Assembly: GCA_027494015.1 (NCBI GenBank)
Contig: JAOSJP010000023.1
Coordinates: 124,001-188,000, forward strand
DNA: 64,000 nt
Direction of reading: 5' to 3'
Source: Anaerolineae bacterium
GTDB taxonomy: Bacteria > Chloroflexota > Anaerolineae > Aggregatilineales > Aggregatilineaceae
Each line of letters starts with the position of its first letter. Position 1 is the stretch's first letter. Below the pieces are notes generated by a model that was given only the letters and a program-made list of their open reading frames with translations, was not told the origin of the DNA and did not search any database. Positions 47,664 through 55,786 of the stretch are shown piece by piece. Both the position numbers and the translations under genes were made by a program.

Positions 47664-48830
47664 TCAGGGCCGGAAGGGAATCTGCACGGTGATGCACGTC
47701 CCGCCTTTTTCCGGATCGCTGTCAATGGAGAACTGGCCGCTAAGCTGGCGCGCGCGCTGATCCATATTGCGCAGGCCGAAGCTCTCCGGGTTGCGCAGCT
47801 CTGCCGGGTCGAAGCCCACGCCGTTATCTTCGACGGTGAGCACCAGGGTGTTCTCTTTTTCGCGCACCTTGACCAGCACATGCGTGGCGTGCGCATGGCG
47901 CGCCACGTTGGACAGCGCCTCGCGCACGATCTGGGTCAGCGAGTGACGCTGGCGGTCGCCGAGCGTGCGCAACCTGGGCGGCACGTCCACTGTCACATCC
48001 ACGCGGGCGAAGTCGTGGAAGTGGCGGGCCAGGTTGTCCAGCCGCTGGCGGAAGGTCGCCTGCTCCTCGCGCGCGGTGCGCAGGTTGCGGATGTACAGGC
48101 GAATGTCCTCGATGATCTGGTTGAGGTCCTCGATGATGCTCTGGTACTGTTCTTCCTGCTCCGGCGTCATGGGGAACTGCCCACGCAGGATTTCCAGCTT
48201 CATGCCCACCGCATAGACCGACTGGATCACGCCATCGTGCAGCTCCATGCCGATGCGGTCGCGCTCGCGGCTGAGGGCGATCTCCTGAAGCTGCTCGGAC
48301 AGGCGGGCGTTCTCGATGGCCACCGCCGCGTGATTAGCCAGCAGCACGATCAGCCGCTCGTCATCTTCGCTGAACGGCTCGCCGTCGAGCGGGTCGGTCA
48401 GGTACAGGTTGCCCAGGCGCGCGCCGCGACTGATGATCGGCACGCCGAGGAAGCGGCGCATGATCGGGTGGCCCTCGCCGCAGAAGCCCGCCGAGCGCGG
48501 GTCCTGAGTCAGGTCGTCGAGGCGAATGGGCGCGTCGGATTCGAGCACCGCGCCCAGCAGGCCCAGCCCGCGCGGCTCCGGCCCCGTGTGGCGCGCCTGC
48601 CTCGATGACATGCCGGAGGTAATGAAGGCGCGCAGCGTGCCATCGTCGTTGGGCACGCCCAGCGCCGCGTAACGCGCCTGCACCAGCTCGCGGGCGATGT
48701 CGGTGATTGATTGCAGCGCGCGCGGCAGGCTCAGCTCGCTGGTGATAGTCGTAGCCGCCCGGCTGAGCGCATCGAGCATGGACGCGCTCCGATCCTGGGA
48801 ATCAGTGAGTGAGTATGGGGAAGGAGTCAT
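47664..48830 (-). CDS. GAF-domain sensor kinase of the NarX/DesK type (HisKA_3)
   Basis: 388 residues, soluble. A GAF domain occupies about 20-190 (GMSSRQARHTGPEPRGLGLLGAVLESDAPIRLDDL, RFLGVPIISRGARLGNLYLTD). HisKA_3 has the phosphoacceptor His in ERDRIGMELHDGVIQSVYAVG. The ATPase has EALSNVARHAHA (N box) and DNGVGFDP, SFGLRNMDQRA. It resembles the DevS/redox-responsive GAF kinases, although a haem ligand cannot be shown. The divergent response regulator gene at 49085 is its obvious partner. Confidence 0.93.
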   Translation of the reverse strand: MTPSPYSLTDSQDRSASMLDALSRAATTITSELSLPRALQSITDIARELVQARYAALGVPNDDGTLRAFITSGMSSRQARHTGPEPRGLGLLGAVLESDAPIRLDDLTQDPRSAGFCGEGHPIMRRFLGVPIISRGARLGNLYLTDPLDGEPFSEDDERLIVLLANHAAVAIENARLSEQLQEIALSRERDRIGMELHDGVIQSVYAVGMKLEILRGQFPMTPEQEEQYQSIIEDLNQIIEDIRLYIRNLRTAREEQATFRQRLDNLARHFHDFARVDVTVDVPPRLRTLGDRQRHSLTQIVREALSNVARHAHATHVLVKVREKENTLVLTVEDNGVGFDPAELRNPESFGLRNMDQRARQLSGQFSIDSDPEKGGTCITVQIPFRP

Positions 48831-48968
48831 GAGCGTTCACCAGGTTGATCTATTACGCGAATCCGATTACCATTCCACCATAAACGTCATGAATATGACT
48901 ATAAATCATCACCGCTTATTGAGCCGGACAGCCAGACACAAGTTGGTTTTCCGCGCGGCGGACACGGT

Positions 48969-49022
48969 ATACTCTGATCGCACCATAGGTACCGAATACT
49001 CTGATCGCACCATAGGTGCCGA
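48969..49022. repeat. 27-bp tandem duplication in the two-component intergenic region
   Basis: Two adjacent copies of ATACTCTGATCGCACCATAG-GTRCCGA differ at one base (A/G). The first copy overlaps a -10-like TATACT (48968-48973) and the second recreates AATACT. It lies in the 254-bp divergent control region, 62 nt before the response regulator GTG, so it could be a duplicated promoter or operator. Confidence 0.75.
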
Positions 49023-49084
49023 CCCTAGCCAATGCTCGACCCAGCGCGACGGCCCGCTTCATGCACCCCTTGCCGGAGAATTCA

Positions 49085-49762
49085 GTGACCCCTCTTCGTA
49101 TCTTGATCGCCGACGACCATGCTGTCGTGCGCGCTGGTCTGAAGGCGCTTCTGGAACAACAGCCCGATTTCGCAGTGGTTGCTGAAGCCGAGAGCGGCAT
49201 TGATGCTGTGCGTCAGACGATGACTCACCGGCCCGACATCATCGTGATGGACATTCGTATGCCGGGCGGGCTGTCGGGCATCGAAGCCTGCGAGCAGATT
49301 GTCGAACAGATGCCCGACGCCAAAGTGATCATGCTCACCTCCTACGCTGAGGATGAGCTGGTCATGGACGCGGTGCGCGCGGGCGCGGTGGGCTACGTCC
49401 TCAAGCGCGTCGGCAGCAGCGACCTGGTGGACGCCATCCGCACCGTCGGGCGCGGCGACGCGCTGATTGACCCGACGATGACCAAAGCCCTGCTCGAAGA
49501 AGTGCGCCAGGCGGCCCAGGTCAAGGAAGCCTCCGCCTTCTCCGGGCTGACCCCCCAGGAGATGCGCATCCTGGCGCTGATGGTGGAGGGGCTGACCAAC
49601 CGCGAGATCGCCTCGCAGTTGTTCCTCGGCGAGGGCACCGTGCGCAACTACGTGGGCAACATCCTCAGCAAGCTACAGGTCTCCAACCGGGCCGAAGCCG
49701 CCGTTTTCGCGGTCAAGAACCACATCGAGCGCCATCTGCCCAAAGACGACGATCACCCCTGA
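49085..49762 (+). CDS. NarL/FixJ-family response regulator
   Basis: 225 residues. The receiver domain (1-120) has DD at 10-11, phosphoacceptor D56 in IIVMDIRMPGG, and T/K in MLTSYAE and VLKRV. The C-terminal LuxR-type HTH is GLTPQEMRILALMVEGLTNREIASQLFLGEGTVRNYVGNILSKL. The start GTG 49085 has GGAGAA upstream; the ATG 49061 lacks one. It pairs with the divergent GAF kinase. The target promoters are unknown; its own upstream region has a tandem duplication. Confidence 0.93.
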   Translation: MTPLRILIADDHAVVRAGLKALLEQQPDFAVVAEAESGIDAVRQTMTHRPDIIVMDIRMPGGLSGIEACEQIVEQMPDAKVIMLTSYAEDELVMDAVRAGAVGYVLKRVGSSDLVDAIRTVGRGDALIDPTMTKALLEEVRQAAQVKEASAFSGLTPQEMRILALMVEGLTNREIASQLFLGEGTVRNYVGNILSKLQVSNRAEAAVFAVKNHIERHLPKDDDHP

Positions 49763-50220
49763 TCGTCGCGCCCCGCCGCGCTGATCCGGCGCGCGGCGCG
49801 CCGGTCGGCGCGCGCCGATCGGGTCAGCCAGCGCAGCACCGACAGCACCAGCACGCCCATCACCGTCGCCCCGGTCGCCAGCACGTACAGTCTGGCTCCC
49901 GCCACCAGGCCGATCATGGCCACAAACCACAGGGAGGCCGCCGTCGTCAGCTCGTGAACCCGGTCGTCGCGGCGGACGATGACCCCCGCTCCCAGAAAGC
50001 CGATGCCGGTGATCACGTTGGCCGCCAGGCGCGCCGCCGAGTTGTCGTCGTAGAGGCTCTGGGCCATCACCATGACCAGCGCCGAGCCAATGCCCACCAT
50101 CATGTGGGTGCGCATCCCCGCCGGACTCTGCCGCCACTGGCGATCCAGGCCAATGAGGCCGGACAGCACCAGCGTCACCGCCAGCGGAATCAAAGCCTCT
50201 AACTGTGCTTGGACGCTCAT
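49753..50220 (-). CDS. MgtC/SapB family membrane protein
   Basis: 155 residues, four or five membrane segments. The signature is SGLIGLDRQWRQSPAGMRTHMMVGIGSAL, then AANVITGIGFLGAGVI and a LTTAASLWFVAMIGLVAG segment, all typical of MgtC/SapB. The soluble C-terminal domain of MgtC proper is absent; a short basic tail replaces it. Family members help survival at low magnesium, with an unknown transport role. The stop overlaps the end of the convergent regulator gene by 10 bp. Start ATG 50220 is chosen over 50286. Confidence 0.9.
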   Translation of the reverse strand: MSVQAQLEALIPLAVTLVLSGLIGLDRQWRQSPAGMRTHMMVGIGSALVMVMAQSLYDDNSAARLAANVITGIGFLGAGVIVRRDDRVHELTTAASLWFVAMIGLVAGARLYVLATGATVMGVLVLSVLRWLTRSARADRRAARRISAAGRDDQG

Positions 50221-50390
50221 CCAGGAACTCCGGCTCCTCACAACTATAATCGCACCCTTTGCAGAGCGGGTAGTGCTATTGATCATGGCGTGCGCGGGCC
50301 ATCAGGCACACGGGCACCGCCCGGCGCAGGCGGCGCACAGCGAGGCCGCGCCCGGCCTTGCCAGCAGCTTTCCATGTGTTTTTAGTGCTC

Positions 50391-50420
50391 TTGATCCGGG
50401 ATTGAGTGTTGTCGTATAAT
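50391..50420 (+). promoter_or_regulatory. Promoter of the leader RNA / serine hydrolase
   Basis: TTGATC and a perfect TATAAT are separated by 18 bp; transcription should start near 50427, 314 nt before the next start codon. Confidence 0.65.
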
Positions 50421-50426
50421 AGGTGT

Positions 50427-50534
50427 TACAAAGCTGATTCATCGCAACGGCGGTCTGAACGCTGCCGTCCTTCTGCTGCTGCCGAAAATGCGTCCTGCGC
50501 CAACCCCGACGGACCGTTTTCGGCTTTTGTTTTT
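50427..50534 (+). ncRNA. Candidate small RNA or leader ending in an intrinsic terminator
   Basis: About 108 nt from the predicted start to the end of a U-tract. Hairpin 1 is ACGGCGGT / GCTGCCGT (50447-50468, loop CTGAAC, two G-U pairs). Hairpin 2 is GCCGAAAA / TTTTCGGC (50481-50524) with an inner GTCC/GGAC, followed by TTTTGTTTTT. The RNA would end about 200 nt before the serine hydrolase gene, so it is either an independent small RNA or a transcription-attenuating leader. I recognise no known riboswitch, SRP RNA or 6S RNA features. Confidence 0.5.
50481..50534 (+). terminator. Intrinsic terminator within the leader
   Basis: The 8-bp stem GCCGAAAA / TTTTCGGC with an internal GTCC/GGAC helix is followed by TTTTGTTTTT. 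The U-tract is the strongest in the window. Confidence 0.75.
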
Positions 50535-50740
50535 CTGAGTGAAGAGACACGTCGCGCTCACCTCACGCGGTACTCCCCCTGGATGGCGAGAGCAGCCGTG
50601 CACCCTTCTTCCCCTCAACCCCCTGCTGCCCGTACCGCAGACGGCCCGGACTCTGGGGATCGTCCGCCGGGACGAGTGATCACCCGCCCCCATGCACATC
50701 CCGTCCGACCGAACGAGCTATGCGTTGAGGAGAATACACC

Positions 50741-52312
50741 ATGAACGCCCGTCTTTCCAGGTACGTTGTGTCCGTCGTGCTGATCGTCACGCTGGCACTG
50801 GCGGTCGCCCCGCTCGCCGGCGCGCAGGAGGGCAGCGCGCCCGACTACTGGCCCACCGAGGGTTGGCGCACGTCTACGCCCGAAGAGCAGGGCATGGACT
50901 CGGCGGCGCTGGCCACCTTCGTACAACGGATGGGAATGGGCGCAGGGTTTCACAGCGTGCTCGTGATCCGTCACGGCACGATCGTGCTGGATGCATCCGT
51001 GCCGCCCTACAGCCCGGATCAGCCGCACTATCTGGCCTCGACCACCAAAGTCATCACTTCAACCCTGCTGGGCATGGCCATTGAGAAGGGGTATGTCCAG
51101 GGCGTTGACCAGTCCATTTGGGACTTCTTCTCTAAAGACGCAACTGCCAACATGGATGCGCGCAAGGAAGCGATCACCATCCAGCACCTATTGACGCAAA
51201 CCTCCGGCTTTGATTTCGGATTCGGGGAGGACTGGCTCGAATTCTCGGTACTCACCGAAGCGGATCAGAGTTGGGTGCAGTTCCTGCTCGACCGGCAGAT
51301 GGCGACTGAGCCGGGCACGACCTTCAACTATATGGACGGCAACCCCCTGCTGGTCTCGGCGATCATCGGGCAGACTGCGGGGATGCCCGCCGACGAATTC
51401 GCCCGGCAGAATCTCTTCGACCCGCTGGGCATGGGCGAAGTGCTGTGGCTGCGCGACCCGCAGGGCGTCAGCCAGGGCGGAGATCGCTGCTTCATGAGTC
51501 CCTACGACATGGCCCGGCTCGGCTATCTCTTCCTGAGGAATGGCGAATGGGACGGCCAGCAGATTGTCCCCGCAGCCTGGGTTGAGGAAGCCACGACCAA
51601 TTACATCAAGCCGCATTACTGGGAAGGCTACGGCTACTACTGGTACAGCGGATCTTTCGGGATCGAGGACACCGCTCCGCGTGGCTATTCGGCGCTGGGC
51701 ATGGGCGGCCAGGAAATCTGGGTCATCCCAGACCTGGACCTCGTCATCGTCCTGACAGGCGACCTCATCTTCAATGGGCTGACGCACATCACGATGTTCC
51801 TGGTTCCCGCCGTGCAGTCCGAAACGACCCTGCCCGACAATCCCGAAGCGTATGCCGCGCTGCAGGCGCAGGTTGAAAAGCTGTCCAACCCGGCTCCTAC
51901 TGCGGTGGAGCCTTTGCCGGAAGCCGCCGGGCAAATATCCGGCAAGGTGTACACGCTGGCGGAGAATGATCTGGGATGGAAGACCGCCTCTCTGGCCTTT
52001 GGGGAGCAGGAAGCCACGCTGACGCTAGAACTGGCCGACCGCACGTTGGAATTGCCCATTGGTCTGGATGGGGTTGTGCGCCTTTCGACAGCGGGCTTGC
52101 CGCCGGAGCCGATTCTGCGCCCGGTGGACAACGTGCCACTGGCTTCAAAGGGCAAATGGGAGTCAACGAAGAGCTTTACCATCACCGTGCACGACACGTT
52201 GGGACTGGTAGATGCTCAGCTCAGGATTTCAGCCGGTGAGGTGCTGTACTTGCAGCTCCAGCCCAACATGGGCTTTCTGAGCGCCCCGAACATTCGGGGG
52301 ACGCTACAATAG
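50741..52312 (+). CDS. Exported serine hydrolase, beta-lactamase (class C/PBP4*) family
   Basis: 523 residues with a signal peptide cleaved near APLAGAQ. The serine beta-lactamase-like domain is at about 40-370. The S-x-x-K nucleophile motif is STTK in HYLASTTKVITSTLLG. The second motif is Y-M-D in TTFNYMDGNPLL instead of Y-x-N. The third region is SALGMGGQEIWV. HLLTQTSGF is also conserved. The last 110 residues form a beta-rich accessory domain (GQISGKVYTLAEND ... LELADRTLELPIGLDGVVRL). Such proteins are esterases or D-aminopeptidases more often than lactamases. It follows a 200-nt untranslated stretch after the terminated leader RNA. Confidence 0.88.
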   Translation: MNARLSRYVVSVVLIVTLALAVAPLAGAQEGSAPDYWPTEGWRTSTPEEQGMDSAALATFVQRMGMGAGFHSVLVIRHGTIVLDASVPPYSPDQPHYLASTTKVITSTLLGMAIEKGYVQGVDQSIWDFFSKDATANMDARKEAITIQHLLTQTSGFDFGFGEDWLEFSVLTEADQSWVQFLLDRQMATEPGTTFNYMDGNPLLVSAIIGQTAGMPADEFARQNLFDPLGMGEVLWLRDPQGVSQGGDRCFMSPYDMARLGYLFLRNGEWDGQQIVPAAWVEEATTNYIKPHYWEGYGYYWYSGSFGIEDTAPRGYSALGMGGQEIWVIPDLDLVIVLTGDLIFNGLTHITMFLVPAVQSETTLPDNPEAYAALQAQVEKLSNPAPTAVEPLPEAAGQISGKVYTLAENDLGWKTASLAFGEQEATLTLELADRTLELPIGLDGVVRLSTAGLPPEPILRPVDNVPLASKGKWESTKSFTITVHDTLGLVDAQLRISAGEVLYLQLQPNMGFLSAPNIRGTLQ

Positions 52313-52451
52313 CACCTGTGAGGCGAGCGGCTTCTAGCTCACGCACGCGGGGCGGGCACCCCTGCAGAGGATCGCCCGCCCCTGAAGCAAGTCCCGTCCT
52401 GTTGAATGAGCCACGCATTGACAGAGCCTGGTCTAGACTGGAGACACGACG

Positions 52452-52841
52452 ATGACCTTCAAGATGTTGCTGACGATCAAAGCGGTGGTATGCCTGGTGT
52501 TTGGGCTTCTCTTGCTGCTTGTCCCAAGTGGCCTGTTCGACGTCCTGGGGGCGTCCCTCGACGAAGTGGGGCGCATCCCGGCCCGTGAATACGCTGCGGC
52601 CATGCTGGGGACGCTGGTGCTGACCGGGCTTGGGCGCACCCTGACTGACCGCAAAGTCCAGCAGATCATCCTCCTCGATCTGCTCGTCTATGATGCCGTC
52701 GGCTTTGTGGTGACGCTGCTGCCGACTGTCTCCGGCACTCTCAATGCGCTGGGCTGGGGCATCGTGGCGGTGTACCTGTTCTTCACCGTCGGATCGGGCT
52801 ACCTGCTCATGCCAGCACAGGCTGCGCGGTCCGCTGGCTGA
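52452..52841 (+). CDS. Small four-helix membrane protein of unknown function
   Basis: 129 residues with four hydrophobic segments at about 6-28, 45-62, 70-92 and 98-120. The intervening GASLDEVGRIPAREYAAAMLGTLVLTGLGRTL is shared by small DUF4345/DoxX-like hypothetical proteins, but I cannot name the family securely. It lies 139 nt after the serine hydrolase. Confidence 0.7.
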   Translation: MTFKMLLTIKAVVCLVFGLLLLLVPSGLFDVLGASLDEVGRIPAREYAAAMLGTLVLTGLGRTLTDRKVQQIILLDLLVYDAVGFVVTLLPTVSGTLNALGWGIVAVYLFFTVGSGYLLMPAQAARSAG

Positions 52842-52945
52842 GCGCTCTTGCGAACGGGGGCGGGGCAGGCGAGCGTCCGCTGCATGAGGATCGCCCGCCC
52901 CGCCCATAGTCTGCGAATACGCCACCCTCGACGCTGGTTGCTTCG

Positions 52946-53752
52946 CTAGGCCGGCTTGCGCGCGGTGACGCGCGCGCTGAAGACGGGCAGCGCCGCTCCC
53001 TCCCCGCCGCAGCACTCGGCCAACTCCGGCTGAGGCGTCTCGTCGAGGGTCTTGCGCTCCACCCCCACGTCCACGAAGCCCGCCGCTTCCAGCGCCGCCA
53101 CGTAGTCCGCCACCGGGATCGCGCCGCTGACACAGCTTGCCCAGGCGTCCATCTGCGCGCGCAGCGCGTCCGGCAGAGGACGGTCGGCCAGGATGTCGCT
53201 GACGCTCAGCCGCCCGCCGGGTTTCAGCGCGCGGAACGCCTCGCGGAAGACCGCCGGCTTGTCCGGGCTGAGGTTGATCACGCAGTTGGAGAGGATCACG
53301 TCCACGCTGGCGTCAGCGACCGGCAGATGCTCGATCTCCCCCAGGCGGAACTCGACGTTGGCCGCGCTCAGCCGGGCGGCGGCGGCCCGCGCCTTCTCAA
53401 GCATCTGCGGGGTCATGTCCACGCCGATCACATGCCCTGTGGGGCCGACGCGCCCCGCCGCCAGGAAGCAGTCAATGCCGCCGCCAGAGCCGAGGTCGAG
53501 CACGGTCTGGCCGGGTTCCAGGCGGGCCAGGGCAACCGGGTCGCCGCAGCCGAGGGCCAGGCCGGTCACGTCGGCGGGCAGCGTCGCCACGTCCGGCGAT
53601 TCGTAGAGCGCGGCGATGGCGGGCGCGTCGTCGGGCGCGCCGCAGCAGCCGGACGCGGTTCCCGGCGTGAAGCCGGCGGCGATCTGCCCGTAGCGGTTGC
53701 GCACGGCGGCGCGGATGTCGTCATTTTCGCGGAGGGGGGTTGGTGTGCTCAT
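52946..53752 (-). CDS. arsM: Arsenite S-adenosylmethionine methyltransferase
   Basis: 268 residues, ATG 53752 with AGGAG upstream. SAM motif I is VLDLGSGGGIDCFLAA. Conserved arsenite-binding cysteines are visible in GTASGCCGAP, in LSNCVINLSPDKP and in ASCVSGAIPV, the characteristic ArsM positions. It methylates As(III) to volatile or less toxic species. A C-terminal ELAECCGGEG adds a further Cys pair. Its upstream region has an inverted repeat operator (53779-53800). It lies 94 nt after arsR on the same strand. Confidence 0.95.
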   Translation of the reverse strand: MSTPTPLRENDDIRAAVRNRYGQIAAGFTPGTASGCCGAPDDAPAIAALYESPDVATLPADVTGLALGCGDPVALARLEPGQTVLDLGSGGGIDCFLAAGRVGPTGHVIGVDMTPQMLEKARAAAARLSAANVEFRLGEIEHLPVADASVDVILSNCVINLSPDKPAVFREAFRALKPGGRLSVSDILADRPLPDALRAQMDAWASCVSGAIPVADYVAALEAAGFVDVGVERKTLDETPQPELAECCGGEGAALPVFSARVTARKPA

Positions 53753-53778
53753 GGGTTTGCTCCTCTGTGTCTCAGCAA

Positions 53779-53800
53779 CATATCTATAATTTTCGATATG
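53779..53800. promoter_or_regulatory. Putative ArsR operator upstream of arsM
   Basis: The inverted repeat CATATC-N10-GATATG lies 27 nt before the arsM start. It shares TTCGATAT and the ATAT...ATAT frame with the site at 54160-54179 upstream of arsR (14 of 20 positions). Confidence 0.6.
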
Positions 53801-53846
53801 ATGTGCGGAAAAAAAGAGATGGATTGACAAAGCCCGGCATCGCCGA

Positions 53847-54146
53847 TCATTCGTCGGCCTGGATGACCAGCTTGACCGGGAAGCCGGGGGCGAAGTCCTC
53901 GGCCACCTGGCAGCAGCCGGCGACGATCCGCTCGCGGTTGAGCGTGTAGAAGACCTGCTTGCCGCGCCGCTCGACCCGCACCAACCCGGCCTTCCTGAGC
54001 ACCGCCAGGTGATGCGAGACAGTCGGCTGGGCCACATCGAGCGCGCGCACGATGTCGTTGACGCTCAACTGCTGGCAGCAGCACAGGGCCATGATCTGCT
54101 GGCGCGTCTCGTCGGCCAGGGCTTTGGCGAACGTCACTTTGTCCAT
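53847..54146 (-). CDS. arsR: ArsR/SmtB-family metalloregulator
   Basis: 99 residues from ATG 54146, with GAGGGA upstream; an ATG at 54161 is a longer option. Winged helix: FAKALADETRQQIMALCCCQQLSVNDIVRALDVAQPTVSHHLAVLRKAGLVRVERRGKQVFYTL. The triple Cys ALCCCQQL in helix alpha3 and GCCQVAED in the C-terminal helix are likely As(III) ligands. It would repress arsM and itself until arsenite binds. Confidence 0.93.
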   Translation of the reverse strand: MDKVTFAKALADETRQQIMALCCCQQLSVNDIVRALDVAQPTVSHHLAVLRKAGLVRVERRGKQVFYTLNRERIVAGCCQVAEDFAPGFPVKLVIQADE

Positions 54147-54159
54147 CGTCTCGTCCCTC

Positions 54160-54179
54160 ATATCGAAGAACGTCTATAT
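54160..54179. promoter_or_regulatory. Putative ArsR operator upstream of arsR
   Basis: ATATCGAAGAACGTCTATAT is an imperfect inverted repeat just upstream of the arsR start, related to the operator at 53779. On the minus strand TTGTCC and TTTATA, spaced by 17 bp, lie upstream, so the site covers the start region. Confidence 0.5.
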
Positions 54180-54409
54180 AAAAGAATAACACACCAGGAG
54201 GACAATGGCAAGGGCCAATTCATCGAGGCATTAACCGGGTTATGCACGGAGACCAGTCCGTGAGTATAATCCTCCTCATGGGAGAGGAAGGGCACCATCT
54301 GCCAACTCCCCGCAGCAGGGCAGCGGCCCCCGGGCTGCTGCACGCAGGGATCATCGTCCGCGTCACAGTTCATCGCGCCCTAAGACATTCACCAGATCAG
54401 GAGAGTCCT

Positions 54410-55684
54410 ATGAAAACGCGTCTCGTATTAGTCATCGCTTTGCTGGCGACTGCGTTCGGGGTGACTACCGCCGCGGCCCAGGCACCGGTTGTTGTGGAGA
54501 TCTACTTCCCCATCGCAGTGGACAGCCCGATCACCCAGATTCTCGACGAGTACGCTGCTGCCTACGAAGCCGAGAACCCCGGAGTGGACATCGTTTTCTC
54601 CTATGAGGGCGGCTACGCCGACATCAAGACCAAGCTGCTGACGACGATGGAAGGCGGCGGAACGCTCCCTGCATTGGCCATCATGCTGGCCACCGACATC
54701 TACGACCTGCGCAATGCCGAGGCCATTCAACCCCTCGACGCCCTTGCCAGCGAAGACTATCTGGCCGACTTCTTCCCGACCTGGCTTGCCAACAGCTACT
54801 ATGACTACGACCAGGACGGCACGCCAGAATTGTACGGCATTCCCTTCCAGCGTTCTACAGTTCTCCTCTTCTACAACAAGGATCTGCTGGCCGAAGCAGG
54901 CCTGGCGGTGCCCACCAACTGGGAAGAGCTGGCGACAGCCGCCCAGACGCTAACCACGCCGGAGCGTTGGGGTATCCTGGTGCCCAATAGCTGGCCCTAC
55001 TGGGTATTCCAGCCGTTCGCGCTCGGCGCGGGGCAGAACATCGTCTCGGATAGCGATACTGAGGTATTCTTCGACGCGCCAGGCGTCATTGAGGCGCTGC
55101 ATTACTGGCTCGATCTGTTCAAGGTCTATGGCGCCACGCCCGCTGGCGTGCAGAGCAACTGGGGCGATGCGCCAGGCATGTTCGCTGACGGCACTGCCGC
55201 AATGATTGTCCACAGCACTGGCTCGCTGCCCAGCATCCTGCAAAAAGCGACCTTCGACTTCGGCGTGAGCGCCTTGCCTGGCAAGGAAGGCGGTCTCCAC
55301 ACCGTCACCGGAGGCGGCAATCTGTACCTGGTCGCTGGGGTTGACGAGGTCACCACTGAGGCTGCATGGAAGTTTGTCGAGTGGCTGACTGCGCCAGAGC
55401 GCGCCGTTGACTGGAGCATTCGCACCGGCTACATCACCACACGCATGAGCGGTCTGGAACTGGATGCCTGGACGAGCTACATCGCTGAGAATCCCCAGGC
55501 GGCTGACGCGGCTGCGACAATCGAGGTCGCGGGCCGCGAGTTCTCGGTGCAGTCGTTGGGGGATGTTCGCAACATCTTCCACACCTACGTCCTGAAGGTG
55601 TTGGGCGAAGAGATGACGCCCGAAGACGCCATGGCCGCAGCCCAGGCCGAGGCCGACCAGATTCTGAGCATCTTCGGAAACTAG
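54410..55684 (+). CDS. ABC transporter sugar-binding protein (family 1, UgpB-like)
   Basis: 424 residues, ATG 54410 with AGGAG upstream. The signal peptide is MKTRLVLVIALLATAFGVTT, cleaved near AAAQAP; no lipobox, so it may be released or held by other means. The UgpB/MalE-type fold is VEIYFPIAVDSPITQILDEYAAAYEAENPGVDIVFSYEGGYADIKTKLL, LYGIPFQRSTVLLFYNKDLLAEAGL, PTNWEELATAAQTLT and GNLYLVAGVDEVTTEAAWKFVEWLT. It is followed by two permeases. The ligand could be glycerol-3-phosphate or an oligosaccharide. Confidence 0.92.
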   Translation: MKTRLVLVIALLATAFGVTTAAAQAPVVVEIYFPIAVDSPITQILDEYAAAYEAENPGVDIVFSYEGGYADIKTKLLTTMEGGGTLPALAIMLATDIYDLRNAEAIQPLDALASEDYLADFFPTWLANSYYDYDQDGTPELYGIPFQRSTVLLFYNKDLLAEAGLAVPTNWEELATAAQTLTTPERWGILVPNSWPYWVFQPFALGAGQNIVSDSDTEVFFDAPGVIEALHYWLDLFKVYGATPAGVQSNWGDAPGMFADGTAAMIVHSTGSLPSILQKATFDFGVSALPGKEGGLHTVTGGGNLYLVAGVDEVTTEAAWKFVEWLTAPERAVDWSIRTGYITTRMSGLELDAWTSYIAENPQAADAAATIEVAGREFSVQSLGDVRNIFHTYVLKVLGEEMTPEDAMAAAQAEADQILSIFGN

Positions 55685-55786
55685 GCACTCCCCGAACACC
55701 GAACCCGGAGACGCTTGCCCAGGGCAGGCGTCTCCCTTTTGGTCTGGTGCTGCGCTGCGCGCGCACGCGGAAAGGACCGCTGGCTG

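Noticed and set aside
50427..50534. SRP RNA or 6S RNA
   Set aside because: The conserved SRP tetraloop/GGAA region and the 6S open bubble are absent.
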